Source of the DNA: Mycobacterium avium subsp. avium
GTDB lineage: Bacteria; Actinomycetota; Actinomycetes; Mycobacteriales; Mycobacteriaceae
Direction: 5' to 3'
Assembly (NCBI RefSeq): GCF_009741445.1
Contig: NZ_CP046507.1
Coordinates: forward strand, 2,790,001-2,854,000
Length of the DNA stretch: 64,000 nt
Made by a program: the position numbers and the translations under genes
Shown: positions 28,109 through 38,204 of the stretch, piece after piece
How positions within the stretch are numbered: position 1 is the stretch's first letter
Layout: every line of letters begins with the position of its first letter
Notes under the pieces: model-generated
Databases searched by the model: none
The model's input: only the letters and a program-made list of their open reading frames with translations
Told to the model about the DNA's origin: nothing

Positions 28109-28591
28109 CTAAGCGGACAGTGGCACCGGGCCCGTGTCGACGGGCTCGACGGTGTCGCCGCGATCGGCGTCCTCACCAGCGGCGTCGGCCGCCTCCGCCG
28201 CGGCCGGGGCGGCCTCGTCGGTGCTGGGACCGGTGTAGCCGGGCTTCTCGATGCGCACGATCGCGCGGGACACATCGGGCCCGACGGAGGTTGCCCGCAT
28301 CTCCAGCGACGAGCGACGGTTGCCGTCGCGGTCCTCGTATTCGCTGGTGTAGACGTGGCCCACCACGATCACCGGTGCGCCCTTGCCCAGCGCGGCGCCC
28401 ACCCCGGTGACCAGCCGGCCCCAGCAATTGACGTTGATGAACAGCGAGTTGCCCGGCTCCCAGCCGCCGTCGGCGGTGCGGCGGCGCGAATTGCTCGCGA
28501 CGCGAAACTTGATGACCTCCTGGGCGCCGACCTGGCGTCGTTCGGGGTTGTTGACGATGTGACCGACCACGGTCAGCGGGGTTTCGAACAT
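28109..28591 (-). CDS. ssbB: Single-stranded DNA-binding protein paralogue (SsbB type)
   Basis: 160 residues with one OB-fold: FETPLTVVGHIVNNPERR at the start, EVIKFRVASNSRRR and SLFINVNCWGRL in the middle, VIVVGHVYTSEYEDRDGNRR near 80, and a variable acidic/Ala-rich tail. The tail ends PVPLSA and does not show the DDIPF-type tip of the main replicative SSB, as expected for the second mycobacterial SSB (Rv2478c, 161 recalled). The ATG at 28591 has GAGGAAGGG upstream; the 30 upstream codons open in this frame have no conservation. It may act in recombination or stress; role inferred from paralogues. Confidence 0.92.
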   Translation of the reverse strand: MFETPLTVVGHIVNNPERRQVGAQEVIKFRVASNSRRRTADGGWEPGNSLFINVNCWGRLVTGVGAALGKGAPVIVVGHVYTSEYEDRDGNRRSSLEMRATSVGPDVSRAIVRIEKPGYTGPSTDEAAPAAAEAADAAGEDADRGDTVEPVDTGPVPLSA

Positions 28592-28790
28592 GGGCTGATC
28601 CCTTCCTCGTGTTTCTCTGGCGTGGCGACGGGCTCCTGAGCTCGTCACCGTTCTCATGGCCGCCAGTAAGCCCGGCGGCACCGACGAGGCGAGGGCCCGA
28701 CGCGCCCCGGGCCGCGAACCTGTGGAAGGAACGGCGACTGTGGATGGATCGGCGAGTTCATGACCTGCAGATCCTGCAGGTCCGGTATCA

Positions 28791-30860
28791 CTACGCCTGA
28801 CCGGTCGCGGACCCTTCGCCCGGCTTGTCCCGCCCAGCGAGCTGGGCGAGCATCGCGTTGTAGGCCGCCAGTTCGGCGTCGTCGTCGCGGTCGGCGGCCC
28901 GGTCCAGCCGCTTGGCGGTGCGTCGGTCGCTGCGCGCCCACTGCACCAGCAGCGCCAGCATGACGATCACCAGCGGGAATTCGCCCGCCGACCAGGCGAT
29001 GCCGCCGCCCAGCCGTTGATCGCCGAGCAGATCGGTGTGCCAGCTGAAGCCCAGCGAGCGGTAGTAGTCGGCGCCCAGCACCTTCCGGGTGCCCATCAGC
29101 ACCACCCCGAAGAAGGCATGCAGCGGCAGCGAGGCGAACACCACGGCCAGCTTGGCCAGCGGCGGGATCGGCCGCGGCGTCGGGTCCACCCCGATCACCA
29201 CCCAGTAGAAGAGGTAGCCGCTGAGCAGGAAGTGCAGGTTCATCAGCAGGTGCCCGGCATGACTGCTCGCGGTGGTGTCGAACAGGTTGGACAGATACAG
29301 CCCGTAGAAACCGGCCACGAACAGCACGGTGGCCACCACGGGGTTGGTGAGCAACCGGGAGAACCGGCTGTGCAGCGCGGCCAACAGCCATTCGCGCGGT
29401 CCCGGCGGATCGCCGCGGCCGGCGGCGGGCAGCGCGCGTAACGCCAGGGTGACCGGGGCGCCCAGCGCCAGCAGGATCGGCACCAGCATGGACAGGCACA
29501 TGTGCACCACCATGTGCATGCTGAACATGGCCGGCATGTAGCGGCCGACCCCCGACGACGTGACGAACAGCAACACCAGGCAGCCGAGCAGCCAGGACGA
29601 CGTGCGGCCCGGTGGCCAGCGGTCGCCGCGGCGGCGCAGCCGCACCACACCGGCGACATACAGCCCGGCCAGGACGATGGCGGCGGTGCCGAAGATCAGG
29701 TCGAAGCGCCAGTCGAACAGGATGCGCGTCAGCGTCGGCGGTCCGTCGAAGTCGTAGCCGATCTCGGCCTCGGCGATCGAGGGCAACCGGGCCGGCGGCG
29801 GTGGCGGCGCGGTGCGGCCCAGCCCGACGGCGATGCCGAAGGTCAGGCCGAACAGCGCGGCCTCGATCAGGGTCAGCCGCAGCAGCGCGCGGCGCGCCCG
29901 CCCGAGAGTCGAAACCGCTTGCAGCGCAGCCACATTCACCCGCCGCTGACGCCAACCCACGCCGCCCAGCAGGCACAGCGCCGCGGCTTTGGCCAGCACC
30001 AGCCGGCCGTAGCCGGTGGCAAGCAGGTCGCTCGGCTGGACCCGCACCGCGGCGTTGACCAGTCCGCTCAGCGCCATCGCGACCCAACACCACAGCGCGA
30101 TGGCCGAGAAGCGCCGCGTCGCCAGGCCCAGGTGACCGCCGCCCTGACCGCCGCGCAGCGCATAGGCCAGCAGGGCCAGCAAGCCGCCGGCCCACAGGGC
30201 GGCGGCGACCAGGTGGATCAGCAGGCCGTTGGTGGCCAGGTCGTGCGAGCCGCCGGCGGACGAATGCCCGGTCAGGCCGAGCGGGATCAGCGTCGTCAGC
30301 GACGCGGCCAGCAGCACCGGGGCCCACGACCAGCGCAGCACCGGCAGGCTGGCCAGCGTGATGGCCGCGGCCAGGATGGCGGTCCAGCGCCAGGCCGAGG
30401 CGGTGGTGATGAGACCGGCCAGCGACCACATCTGGGCGGGGCGCAGGTCGGCGACGGGGTGACCGGACACGTCCGACAGGGTGAGCGGGACCAGCAGGGC
30501 GGCGCACACCGCCCACACCCCGGACGCGACGGTGCCCAGTCGCAGCGCCCGGTAGCCGTCGGCGTCGAGCACACCGCTGGGTTGCGGCGGCACCAGGAAG
30601 GCGGCGAACAGGAAGGAGCCGACCGCGAGCACCGCGGCGATCTCGCCGGCCGCGCGCAGGAAGGGCAATCCCAGGGTGGTCACCGGGCCCGGGTCGGGCA
30701 GCCCGGTCGCGGTCAACGCGCTCGCCAGCGACAGCGCGCCGATCCCGGCGGCCGTGCAGCCGGCCAGCACGGCGACGCCGGCCAGCACCGGCCACACCAG
30801 CGTGCGGTGCTGCGGGACGGCCTCGGTCGAGGCGGTGCCGGCCGGCGGGGCGACGGTCAT
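28791..30860 (-). CDS. CopD domain - cytochrome oxidase assembly (CtaG/Caa3) fusion membrane protein
   Basis: 689 residues and about 15 hydrophobic segments. The N-terminal half resembles CopD copper-resistance proteins, with polytopic helices and the GHSSAGGSHDLATNGLLIHLVAAALWAGGLL region, of which SHDLATNGLLIHLVAAALW is the conserved His stretch. The C-terminal half is a Caa3/CtaG-type domain (FSMHMVVHMCLSMLVPILL; AGHLLMNLHFLLSGYLFYW) whose histidines are typical metal ligands. The fusion is known in actinobacteria (Rv0102 of M. tuberculosis is, I recall, such a protein at another locus). It likely helps copper import or Cu delivery to the oxidase. ATG at 30860; 28 bp separate it from plsB2. 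The tail is cytoplasmic and charged. Confidence 0.87.
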   Translation of the reverse strand: MTVAPPAGTASTEAVPQHRTLVWPVLAGVAVLAGCTAAGIGALSLASALTATGLPDPGPVTTLGLPFLRAAGEIAAVLAVGSFLFAAFLVPPQPSGVLDADGYRALRLGTVASGVWAVCAALLVPLTLSDVSGHPVADLRPAQMWSLAGLITTASAWRWTAILAAAITLASLPVLRWSWAPVLLAASLTTLIPLGLTGHSSAGGSHDLATNGLLIHLVAAALWAGGLLALLAYALRGGQGGGHLGLATRRFSAIALWCWVAMALSGLVNAAVRVQPSDLLATGYGRLVLAKAAALCLLGGVGWRQRRVNVAALQAVSTLGRARRALLRLTLIEAALFGLTFGIAVGLGRTAPPPPPARLPSIAEAEIGYDFDGPPTLTRILFDWRFDLIFGTAAIVLAGLYVAGVVRLRRRGDRWPPGRTSSWLLGCLVLLFVTSSGVGRYMPAMFSMHMVVHMCLSMLVPILLALGAPVTLALRALPAAGRGDPPGPREWLLAALHSRFSRLLTNPVVATVLFVAGFYGLYLSNLFDTTASSHAGHLLMNLHFLLSGYLFYWVVIGVDPTPRPIPPLAKLAVVFASLPLHAFFGVVLMGTRKVLGADYYRSLGFSWHTDLLGDQRLGGGIAWSAGEFPLVIVMLALLVQWARSDRRTAKRLDRAADRDDDAELAAYNAMLAQLAGRDKPGEGSATGQA

Positions 30861-30888
30861 CCCCCCAGGGTATTGGCGGGGCGGTCGG

Positions 30889-33243
30889 CTATCCCGGTCG
30901 GCTGTCCAGGCTCTCCCGGCGCGCCTTGGCCTCCCGGGCCACGAACTGCTCGCGCGCGATGCGGCCGACGTAGTCGAAGTCCTGCAGGATGGCGCGCAGC
31001 TCGCGCAGGAACGCGTCCCGTCGTTCGGCCAGGTCCGGGGCGGCCGCGATCAGGTCCTGGTCCTCGACGACCTGGCGTGCGGTGGCGAACAGCAGGGTCG
31101 ACACCGATTCGCTGCTGCGGATCCGGGTTTGTGCCACGTACTGCCGGCCCACCCCCAGGGCCAGCTGCGTCAGTTCCTTGTGCCCGATGTCCGCCGGGGC
31201 GTCGCGCAGCACGTCGGCGACGATCTCGTAGGCCTCGAAGAACACCCGCAGCATCGCTTCGGCCATCAGCGGCCGCTTGGTGAACAGCAGCGCGTCGATC
31301 TCGTCGCCGCCGGCGGCGACGTGGTCCTCCCAATTGTCGTGCCAGGCCATCTCTTCGGCGATGTTGTCCCGGAACGTCGCCGAGTCCGCGAAGTAGAAGT
31401 CGAACTTGAGCAGATCGCGCAGCCGCATCGCCTGGTCCCAGAAGGCCTGCATGCGGTCGCCGTCGACGTGCTTGGCGTGTGCCAGCGCCAGTTCGACGAT
31501 GGAGGTCTCCAGAAAGGCATGGATCACCGAGTTGCGGTAGAACGCCGCGGCGTGCTGGTGTTCGGGCGTGATCTGCCACACCGGCTCCCGGCCGCCGTCG
31601 ATCCGAGTGACGGGGTGCCCGTTGGACAGCGCGTCCACCGCCGCCCGCACACCGTCCGGCGAGCGCAGCCGCAGGGCACTGGTCGACATCGGATTCTGTT
31701 TGCGTTCCAGGTAATCCAGCGAGTCCTGCAGGGTGTGATGCAGTTGGCGCAGGGTCAACGCCGCGCCGCGGGTGGTCAACAGCAGCGCGCACACCAGCCC
31801 GGTCGCCGTCACCGGGGTCGCCTGCAGGATCCGCCAGGCGACTTCGAAGGACATCTTCTGCAGCGCAAGGCGTTTGGCGTCGGGGTCCTGCGCCAGCGGG
31901 CCGTGCGGTGCACCCAGGTATTGGCGCATCGACACGGCCTCGGGGAATCGGACGTAGATCTTGCCGTAGTTGCGTTCGCCCTGCGCCCGGATGAAGTTGT
32001 ACAGCCAGCCCACGCCTTCGGGCGTCTTCTCACCACCGCGGGCGTAGGCGGCGTACTCCGCGGTCTCGTGCAGCTGATCGAAGCTGATCGAAACCGGTTG
32101 CAGCAGAATGTCTTCGCTGCGGCCATCCAGGTAGGCGTCGGCAACGTAGGACAGCAGGCCGAGTTTGGGCGGCAGCATCTTGCCGGTGCGCGAGCGGGTG
32201 CCCTCGATGGACCAGCTCAGGTTGAACCGCTTCTCGACGATGTAGCCGACGTATTCTCGCAGGACGTACTTGTAGAGCTGGTCGTTGCCGATGTTGCGGC
32301 GGATGAAGATGACACCGGAGCGCCGCAGCAGCGGCCCCATCGCCCCGAACGACAGGTTGATGCCGGCGAAGACGTGCACCGGCGGTAACCGGTTCTCCTG
32401 CATGGCCACCGGCACCACCGCGCCGTCGATGTAGGACCGGTGCGAGAACAGCAGCACCGCGGGGTGGGCTTCCAGGGCGGTGCGCATCGCCGCCACCTGG
32501 TATTCGTCGTAGTCGATCTCGCGGTCGAAGCCGCGGCTGATCAACCGGCCGAGCACCGAGACCAAATCGACCGATGCCCGGCTCCACCCGGTGGCGAGCT
32601 CGTCGAGCATCTTTCCGGCTTCCTCGACGGTGGCGCCCGGGATCTTCGCCAGCCCGGCTCGAAACCTGTTGGACGCCAAGATCTCCGGCTTCACCAGCCG
32701 CGGCGACTTGTATTGCGGGCCCAGTATCCGGTATTCGACCCGCTCCATCGCCAAGATGGCGCGGCGGATGACGAATTGGGCGAAGTCGCGCTGGTCGTCG
32801 CCGACGGTGGTGTCGCGCCACTGGCGGCGCAGTTCGGAGACGGTGGCCGCCTCACCGGCCACCACCCGGGCCCGCTGCGGGGCGCGGCGCAGGATCTGTG
32901 CTTGCAGACGCTGGTTGGGGTGGTAGGGGTCGCGGCCGGGAACCAGCCCGGCCAGCTTGGCGATTCGCCCGCGATCCGGTGGCGGCAGCCAGAACACCCG
33001 CACCGGCACCACCGAGCGGTCGTCGCCGGCCTCGAGACGCTCGGCCAGCGCGGTCATCTCCGCCGGCGGCGCGTCCAGCGCGGGCAGTTTGACCAGCTCG
33101 AATTGCGCACCCGGCTGGCCGGCGCGCTGCTGCTCCAGCCAGGCGGTGACCAGGTCCACCTCGACCGCAGAGGCCATGGACGCCAACACCAGCGAGTCTT
33201 GTTCGGTGAGCAGCGCGCTGGCGTCTGCCGCCGGTTCGGTCAC
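30889..33243 (-). CDS. plsB2: Glycerol-3-phosphate acyltransferase PlsB-type
   Basis: The first step of phospholipid and triacylglycerol synthesis: acyl transfer to the sn-1 position of glycerol 3-phosphate. 784 residues; Rv2482c is recalled at 789. The acyltransferase motifs appear in order: FSHRSYIDG (HX4D, catalytic His and Asp) near 270, GVIFIRRN near 310, [11 protein letters not shown] near 345, and the late [10 protein letters not shown]. The long C-terminal part is helical. The start is GTG at 33243, overlapping the plsC stop by four bases (GTGA), so plsC and plsB2 are translationally coupled. No membrane-spanning helix is obvious; it probably sits peripherally on the inner membrane. 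Confidence 0.95.
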   Translation of the reverse strand: MTEPAADASALLTEQDSLVLASMASAVEVDLVTAWLEQQRAGQPGAQFELVKLPALDAPPAEMTALAERLEAGDDRSVVPVRVFWLPPPDRGRIAKLAGLVPGRDPYHPNQRLQAQILRRAPQRARVVAGEAATVSELRRQWRDTTVGDDQRDFAQFVIRRAILAMERVEYRILGPQYKSPRLVKPEILASNRFRAGLAKIPGATVEEAGKMLDELATGWSRASVDLVSVLGRLISRGFDREIDYDEYQVAAMRTALEAHPAVLLFSHRSYIDGAVVPVAMQENRLPPVHVFAGINLSFGAMGPLLRRSGVIFIRRNIGNDQLYKYVLREYVGYIVEKRFNLSWSIEGTRSRTGKMLPPKLGLLSYVADAYLDGRSEDILLQPVSISFDQLHETAEYAAYARGGEKTPEGVGWLYNFIRAQGERNYGKIYVRFPEAVSMRQYLGAPHGPLAQDPDAKRLALQKMSFEVAWRILQATPVTATGLVCALLLTTRGAALTLRQLHHTLQDSLDYLERKQNPMSTSALRLRSPDGVRAAVDALSNGHPVTRIDGGREPVWQITPEHQHAAAFYRNSVIHAFLETSIVELALAHAKHVDGDRMQAFWDQAMRLRDLLKFDFYFADSATFRDNIAEEMAWHDNWEDHVAAGGDEIDALLFTKRPLMAEAMLRVFFEAYEIVADVLRDAPADIGHKELTQLALGVGRQYVAQTRIRSSESVSTLLFATARQVVEDQDLIAAAPDLAERRDAFLRELRAILQDFDYVGRIAREQFVAREAKARRESLDSRPG

Positions 33244-35069
33244 GGACGCCCTCGGGGCGGCGCTTCGGGTGGGTCGGCGCCGATCGGGTCGGCCGCGCGG
33301 GAGGGGCTCACTTCCCCGTTGTGCGACGCGGCGGCTTCCGGGTTCGGTGCGGCCGGGGTGGTGCGCGACTTCGGTTCGGCCGCAGTCTTTTTCGCGCGCG
33401 TCTTGGCCGCCGAGGTGGCCGCGGTCTTCTTCGCCGCCGATTTCTTGGCGGGGCGTTTCGCGGGGCTCTTGGCGGGGGTTTTGGCAGGGCTTGTCGCGGG
33501 GCTTTTGGCGGCCTGGCCGCGCGCCTTTTGCGCCGCTTTCTTCTCCGCGTACAGGTCGACCTCGGGCAGTTCGCCGACCGGCCAGTTGGCCAGGGTGTCC
33601 AGATAGAGCTGGCGCACCTCGGCGATGCGCTCCGGCAGCGTGTCAAGTGTCCAGTCCTGCACCGAGATCGGCGGAAAGACGGCCACGTCGACGGTGCCGG
33701 GGTTGATGACGGTCGAGTTCCGGGCGGCGACGAGTTCGGCGTTGCGGATCACGATCGGCACGATCGGGATCCCGGCGGCCATCGCAATCCTGAAGGGCCC
33801 CTTCTTGAATGGGCCGACCTCGGTGGTGTCGACCCGGGTGCCCTCGGGGGCGATCAGGATCGACAGGCCGTTGCGGGCCCGGTCTTCGACCGTGTGCAGC
33901 GTCTCCACCGCGGCGGCGGGGTCGTCGCGGTCGATGAACACGCCGTCCAGCAACTTGCCCAGCGTGCCCATCACCGGGTCCTTCTCAAGTTCCTTCTTGC
34001 CCACCGCAACCCAGTTGTCGCGCACCAGCGCCCCGGCGATCACGGGGTCGACCTGGTTGCGGTGGTTGAAGATGAAGACCGCGGGGCGTTGGGCGGTCAG
34101 GTTCTCCTTGCCGATGACGTTGAGGTGCACCCCGGCGATGGCCAGCGACAATTGGGAGAACGTGGAGGTGAAGAAGTTGACGCCGCGGCGCCGGTTGCGG
34201 GTGAGCACACCGACGCCCACCGCACCGGCCGCGACCGGGAACATCGATCCGAATCCGGCGAGGGTGCGCAACTGCCGCCGCAGACCCACCGGGCCGCGGC
34301 TGCTGAACCGCAGGATCGGCCAACCGCGGCGCTTGGCGACGGCGGCCATCTTGCCCTCGGGATTGGTCGGCCGCGGATTGCCGACCAGATACATCAGGGC
34401 GACGTCCTCGTCACCGTCGGCGTAGAAGTAGCTCTCTTTGAGATCGATGTCGTGCTCGGCCGCAAAGCGTTGCACCGCAGCGGCTTTGCCCGGTCCCCAC
34501 AGAATCGGCTTTTGCAGGCCGCCGGTCAGGATGCCGTCTTCGGTGGTCTCGAATTTGTTGGTGAGGGTGTTGGGGATGCCGAGGAACCGCGCGACCGGGT
34601 TCACCTGGATGGTCAGCGCCGACGAGCTGAGCACCACGGTGTGGCCGCGGGCCATGTGGGCGCGCACCAGCTCGCGCATCTCCGGGTAGATCCGGGATTC
34701 GATCCGCTGGACGAACATCCGCTCGCCGATCTCTTCCAGGTCGTCGATCAGTCGTCCGGCCAGGGCCGCCGCGGCCTTGCCGATCAGGTCCTCGAACTCG
34801 ATACGGCCCAGGGTGTGGCTGAGGCCGGCCTGCACCATGCCCAGCAGCTCCCCCACCCCCATGTCGCGGCGCAGCAGCCGCTCCTGGGTCAGGATCACCG
34901 CGGTGAACCCGGCGACCAGGGTGCCGTCCAGGTCGAAGAACGCGCCGATCCTGGGCCCGGGGGGACTCGCCATGATCTCGGCGACCGAGCCCGGCAGCCG
35001 CATGTCGGTCTCCCGCGGCCCGGAATCCTCGGTGCCGCGTTGCGGTGCCGGCTGACGCGAATCGCTCAT
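33240..35069 (-). CDS. plsC: Bifunctional HAD phosphatase - 1-acylglycerol-3-phosphate acyltransferase (PlsC) with lysine/alanine-rich tail
   Basis: 609 residues in three parts. (1) Residues about 38-250: SerB-like HAD phosphatase with [26 protein letters not shown], and [12 protein letters not shown] for the Mg-binding aspartates. (2) Residues about 300-500: PlsC acyltransferase with FNHRNQVDP (HX4D) and PEGTRV (EGTR motif), converting lysophosphatidic to phosphatidic acid. (3) Residues about 513-575: very Lys/Ala/Pro-rich, with repeats such as [17 protein letters not shown], resembling the HupB/histone H1 type tail. The recalled Rv2483c (580 residues) has the first two parts. ATG at 35069 overlaps the upstream gene as ATGA. 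Whether the phosphatase acts on phosphatidic acid or phosphoserine is unknown. Confidence 0.92.
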   Translation of the reverse strand: MSDSRQPAPQRGTEDSGPRETDMRLPGSVAEIMASPPGPRIGAFFDLDGTLVAGFTAVILTQERLLRRDMGVGELLGMVQAGLSHTLGRIEFEDLIGKAAAALAGRLIDDLEEIGERMFVQRIESRIYPEMRELVRAHMARGHTVVLSSSALTIQVNPVARFLGIPNTLTNKFETTEDGILTGGLQKPILWGPGKAAAVQRFAAEHDIDLKESYFYADGDEDVALMYLVGNPRPTNPEGKMAAVAKRRGWPILRFSSRGPVGLRRQLRTLAGFGSMFPVAAGAVGVGVLTRNRRRGVNFFTSTFSQLSLAIAGVHLNVIGKENLTAQRPAVFIFNHRNQVDPVIAGALVRDNWVAVGKKELEKDPVMGTLGKLLDGVFIDRDDPAAAVETLHTVEDRARNGLSILIAPEGTRVDTTEVGPFKKGPFRIAMAAGIPIVPIVIRNAELVAARNSTVINPGTVDVAVFPPISVQDWTLDTLPERIAEVRQLYLDTLANWPVGELPEVDLYAEKKAAQKARGQAAKSPATSPAKTPAKSPAKRPAKKSAAKKTAATSAAKTRAKKTAAEPKSRTTPAAPNPEAAASHNGEVSPSRAADPIGADPPEAPPRGRP

Positions 35070-36541
35070 GAGCCGCTGGCCGATCGCGCCGACACGGCGG
35101 ACTCCGTGAACGAGGCGGGCACCGCGCGCGGCGCGCCGTCACCGGCCAGGGCCAGGATCTCGTCGAAACCCTCCAGCAGGCACTGGGCGAACAACGCCTC
35201 GTCGCGCACCGAGGCCCGGTCGTAGCGCACCGTGATGGTGCACCACCCGCCCCGGGAGATCAGCACCACCATCATCGCCACCCCGGGCAGCGGGCCGATC
35301 CCGTACTGGCGCAACACCTTTGCGCCGGCGATGTAGGTGTCTCCGGGGAAGACGGGAACGTTGCTGGCCTGCACGTCGGAGCCGATCACCGAGCCGGTGA
35401 TCCCTTCCAGCACCGCGGTGGGCAACACGCTGAGCACCGGTGCCAGCGAGCCGATGATGTTCATCGCGGGCTCGTCGCGGCGCTGGGTCATCTGGGCGCG
35501 GATCTTCTTCATCCGGGAGACCGGGTCGACGGTGCCGATCGGCGCGGCCAGGTTGACCCCGGTGAACCGGTTGCCGCCGGCGGTGTCGGCCTCGGCGCGC
35601 AGGTTGACCGGCACCGCCATCGGCAGCGTGCTGATCGGCACCCCGAACGCCTCGTGGTAGCGCCGCAAGGCGCCGCACAGCCCGGCGAGGTAGGCGTCGT
35701 TGATCGATCCGCCGCCGGCCTTGGCGGCCTTGTGCAGGTCGGCGAGCGGGATGTCGATCGCTTCGCTGCGGGTGGCCAGGCTGCGCCGGCGCAGCAGCGG
35801 CGACGGTTCGGCGGCCCGGTTGAGCACCCGCATGCCCGACATGGCGTACCCGACGATCCCCGACACGGTGGACGCCGGCTCCAGCACCGCCCGACCGGCC
35901 ACCGACACCGCCCCGGACAGCGCGCTCACGACACCGCCCACCACCGCGAACGGCAGGTGGTTAATGCCTTGCCGCATCAGGTCATTGGGCGACAGGTCTT
36001 GCGGGACGGGCAGCGGCGGCGGCGGCTTGGGCGGTGGATTGCGTTCCAGGTCATAGATTTCGGCGAACATCTGGACCCCGCCGACACCGTCGGTGACGGC
36101 GTGGCTGACGTGCAGCAGCGTCGCGGCTTTCCCGTCGGCCAGACCGTCGACCAGGGTGGCCGTCCACAGCGGCCGGGAGATCTCCATCGGCGACTGCAGG
36201 ATGAGCTCGGCGAGGTCGAATACCTCACGCAGCGTGCCGGGTTCGGCGACCCGCACCCGGCGCACGTGGAAATCGAGGTTGAAGTCGGGATCGATGACCC
36301 AGCGCGGCGCGGCGGTGGGCAGGGTCGGCACCACCACCTTCTGCCGCAGCCGCAGCACCCGCCGGGAGGCGTTTTCGAATCGCGCCCGGAACTGCTGCCA
36401 GTCCGGGGTGGTGTCGAGGAGCTCCAGCGCCATGATGCCCGACCGGGTTCGGGGATTCGCCTCGCCCCGATGCATGAGGTAGTCGACCGGCCCGAGCTCG
36501 TCGGACAATTTGATCGTCTCGACGGACTCAGTCATGGTCAT
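35066..36541 (-). CDS. Wax ester synthase/diacylglycerol acyltransferase (WS/DGAT) family
   Basis: Family that makes triacylglycerol or wax esters from acyl-CoA; corresponds to Rv2484c. 491 residues. It begins LGPVDYLMHRGEANPRTR, typical of the family. The catalytic site normally reads HHxxxDG; here it is LHVSHAVTDGVGG (near residue 140), so the first His is Ser and the second His and Asp-Gly are intact. The C-terminal TNVPGP-like element reads ASNVPVFPGD, close to the family NVPGP motif. First gene of a three-gene overlapping unit: its TGA overlaps the plsC ATG. The combination WS/DGAT-plsC-plsB2 covers three acylations of glycerol, so joint control of storage-lipid synthesis is plausible. 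Confidence 0.92.
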   Translation of the reverse strand: MTMTESVETIKLSDELGPVDYLMHRGEANPRTRSGIMALELLDTTPDWQQFRARFENASRRVLRLRQKVVVPTLPTAAPRWVIDPDFNLDFHVRRVRVAEPGTLREVFDLAELILQSPMEISRPLWTATLVDGLADGKAATLLHVSHAVTDGVGGVQMFAEIYDLERNPPPKPPPPLPVPQDLSPNDLMRQGINHLPFAVVGGVVSALSGAVSVAGRAVLEPASTVSGIVGYAMSGMRVLNRAAEPSPLLRRRSLATRSEAIDIPLADLHKAAKAGGGSINDAYLAGLCGALRRYHEAFGVPISTLPMAVPVNLRAEADTAGGNRFTGVNLAAPIGTVDPVSRMKKIRAQMTQRRDEPAMNIIGSLAPVLSVLPTAVLEGITGSVIGSDVQASNVPVFPGDTYIAGAKVLRQYGIGPLPGVAMMVVLISRGGWCTITVRYDRASVRDEALFAQCLLEGFDEILALAGDGAPRAVPASFTESAVSARSASGS

Positions 36542-36698
36542 CAGCTCGACGCGCCAACCTTGTCACCGTCGATCAAGCCTCCTGCCTTGCGCCCGTCCGC
36601 CGCGGTGGTCTCCACAACGCTAGTCGGGTTGCCGCGCTGGTGAAAGAAGCGGCGAAGACTGTGGCTCAACCGGCGCTCGACTGCGGCTCAGCCGGCGT

Positions 36699-37970
36699 TC
36701 AACTGGCGGAAGTCGCCGACAGCGGCAGCGAATCCACCAGCGAGCTGACGCGCCGCCCGTAGACCACGCCCAGGAAATCGGCGACGGCGTCGGCGGCCAG
36801 CCGGGACCGGACGGTGGGGGTGATGTCGAAGGCGTGGTGCGCGTTGCTCAGTTCGGCGTGGCCCACCGTGCGGGCGCCGGCCGCGCGCAGCGCCGCGCAG
36901 AACGCCCGGGCCTGGCCGCTGGGCACCAGTTCGTCCTTCTGGCCGTGCAACACGAAGAACGGCGGAGCGTCGGCGTGCACGTAGGAGATCGGCGAGGCGG
37001 CGGCGAACCGCTGCGGGTCGTCGGCGTAGCGGGCCTTGAGCACGAACTGCTCGAGGAACGGGACCATCAGCGGGTGCATGTTCTCGAAGTCGGTGAAGTC
37101 GTAGACGCCGTAATAGGGCGCGACGGCCTGCACGGCGGTGTCGGCGTTTTCGAAGCCGGGCTGAAAGGCCGGGTCGTTGGGGGTGAGCGCGGCCAGCGAG
37201 GCCAGGTGCCCGCCGGCCGAACCGCCGGTGATCGCGATGAAGTCGGGGTCCCCGCCGTAGTCGGCGATGTTCTCCCGCACCCAGGCGATCGCCCGTTTGA
37301 CGTCGATCAGGTGCGCCGGGAAGGTGCTGCGCGGACTCTTGCTGTAGTCGATCGAGACGCAGATCCAGCCGAGCTGCACCATCCGGCTCATCAGCGTGTA
37401 GGCCTGCGGGCGCCGGCCGTTGAGCGCCCACGCGCCGCCGGGCACCTGGATCAGCACCGGTGCGCGGCAGCCGGGCGCCAGGTCGTCGCGCCGCCAGATG
37501 TCCAGCAGGTTGTCGCGCCCGCCCGGACCGTAGGAGATGTCGGACGTCTGCGCCGCGTAGCGGCGGTGCGGCCCCGGCCGGCCCAGCAGGCCACCCCGCC
37601 GGGCGCACACCGACGCCACGCTGGTCGGGTGGCATACCTGGTCCCGGAAATCGGGGCCGAGCGACTCCTGCAGCGCCGCGGTCAGGGTGTGGTCGGCGCG
37701 CTGCGCGGCCAGTGTTTTGCCTACCCGGCCGATGGAGGGATGCGAGACCCGCGACAGCGCGTGTCCGGTGAGCACGTGCGGCGGAAACTCCGTGAAAAGC
37801 CAACCGGCGAAACAGCCCAGCGCGAACGGCCCGCCGCGCAGCACCAGATTGCCGAGCTGATAGACGTCCCGGGCCTCGGCCGCCAGGCGGGCCGCCTGGG
37901 CGCCGGCCCAGGAGCAGCGCGAAGTGAGATCGCCGGCCACGCTCATAGCCACGTCACCCCTCGACGTCAT
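36699..37970 (-). CDS. lipQ: Carboxylesterase of the hormone-sensitive-lipase type
   Basis: About 423 residues; LipQ (Rv2485c) is recalled at 421. It is an alpha/beta hydrolase with the nucleophile in GGSAGGHLAS near residue 245. The oxyanion region reads IQVPGGAWALNG, with Pro where the HSL family has the first His of HGG. The late acids and His are in HGQKDELVP and NAHHAFDITP. A hydrophobic N-terminal stretch (LRGGPFALGCFAGWLF) may anchor it to the membrane. I chose ATG 37970; the open frame extends to 38051 but that part is unlike the family. Substrate unknown. It is the last conserved gene before the tRNA-Arg islet. Confidence 0.88.
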   Translation of the reverse strand: MTSRGDVAMSVAGDLTSRCSWAGAQAARLAAEARDVYQLGNLVLRGGPFALGCFAGWLFTEFPPHVLTGHALSRVSHPSIGRVGKTLAAQRADHTLTAALQESLGPDFRDQVCHPTSVASVCARRGGLLGRPGPHRRYAAQTSDISYGPGGRDNLLDIWRRDDLAPGCRAPVLIQVPGGAWALNGRRPQAYTLMSRMVQLGWICVSIDYSKSPRSTFPAHLIDVKRAIAWVRENIADYGGDPDFIAITGGSAGGHLASLAALTPNDPAFQPGFENADTAVQAVAPYYGVYDFTDFENMHPLMVPFLEQFVLKARYADDPQRFAAASPISYVHADAPPFFVLHGQKDELVPSGQARAFCAALRAAGARTVGHAELSNAHHAFDITPTVRSRLAADAVADFLGVVYGRRVSSLVDSLPLSATSAS

Positions 37971-38130
37971 GCACACGCCTCGTTCGGTTAACGGCCCGTT
38001 GCCGACCGATGATGAACGTGTGTCGAGGTCCACACGATAACCGATACCCACGGCGCGGGAAGGCTTTTCAGGCGCGTGGCGCGGGCTAATCGGGTAGCTG
38101 CGCGCGGTTGGATAGACTGACCTGCGTATT

Positions 38131-38204
38131 GCCTCCGTAGCTCAGGTGGATAGAGCAAGGGCCTTCTAATCCCTAGGTCGCACGTTCGAGTCGTGCCGGG
38201 GGCA
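38131..38204 (+). tRNA. tRNA-Arg (anticodon TCT)
   Basis: Cloverleaf with acceptor GCCTCCG/CGGGGGC (one G-T pair), D arm GCTC/GAGC, T arm GCACG/CGTGC around TTCGAGT, and anticodon TCT at 38165-38167. The discriminator is A (38204); CCA is not encoded. The anticodon stem A-G-G-G-C/T-C-C-C-T has a C-T mismatch at its loop-proximal pair, leaving four good pairs. The 3' end is part of a 25-nt direct repeat (see 38199-38223). Confidence 0.93.

Noticed and set aside
33360..33540. K/A/P repeats as a separate hupB gene
   Set aside because: They are in frame with PlsC, with no start or ribosome-binding site of their own.
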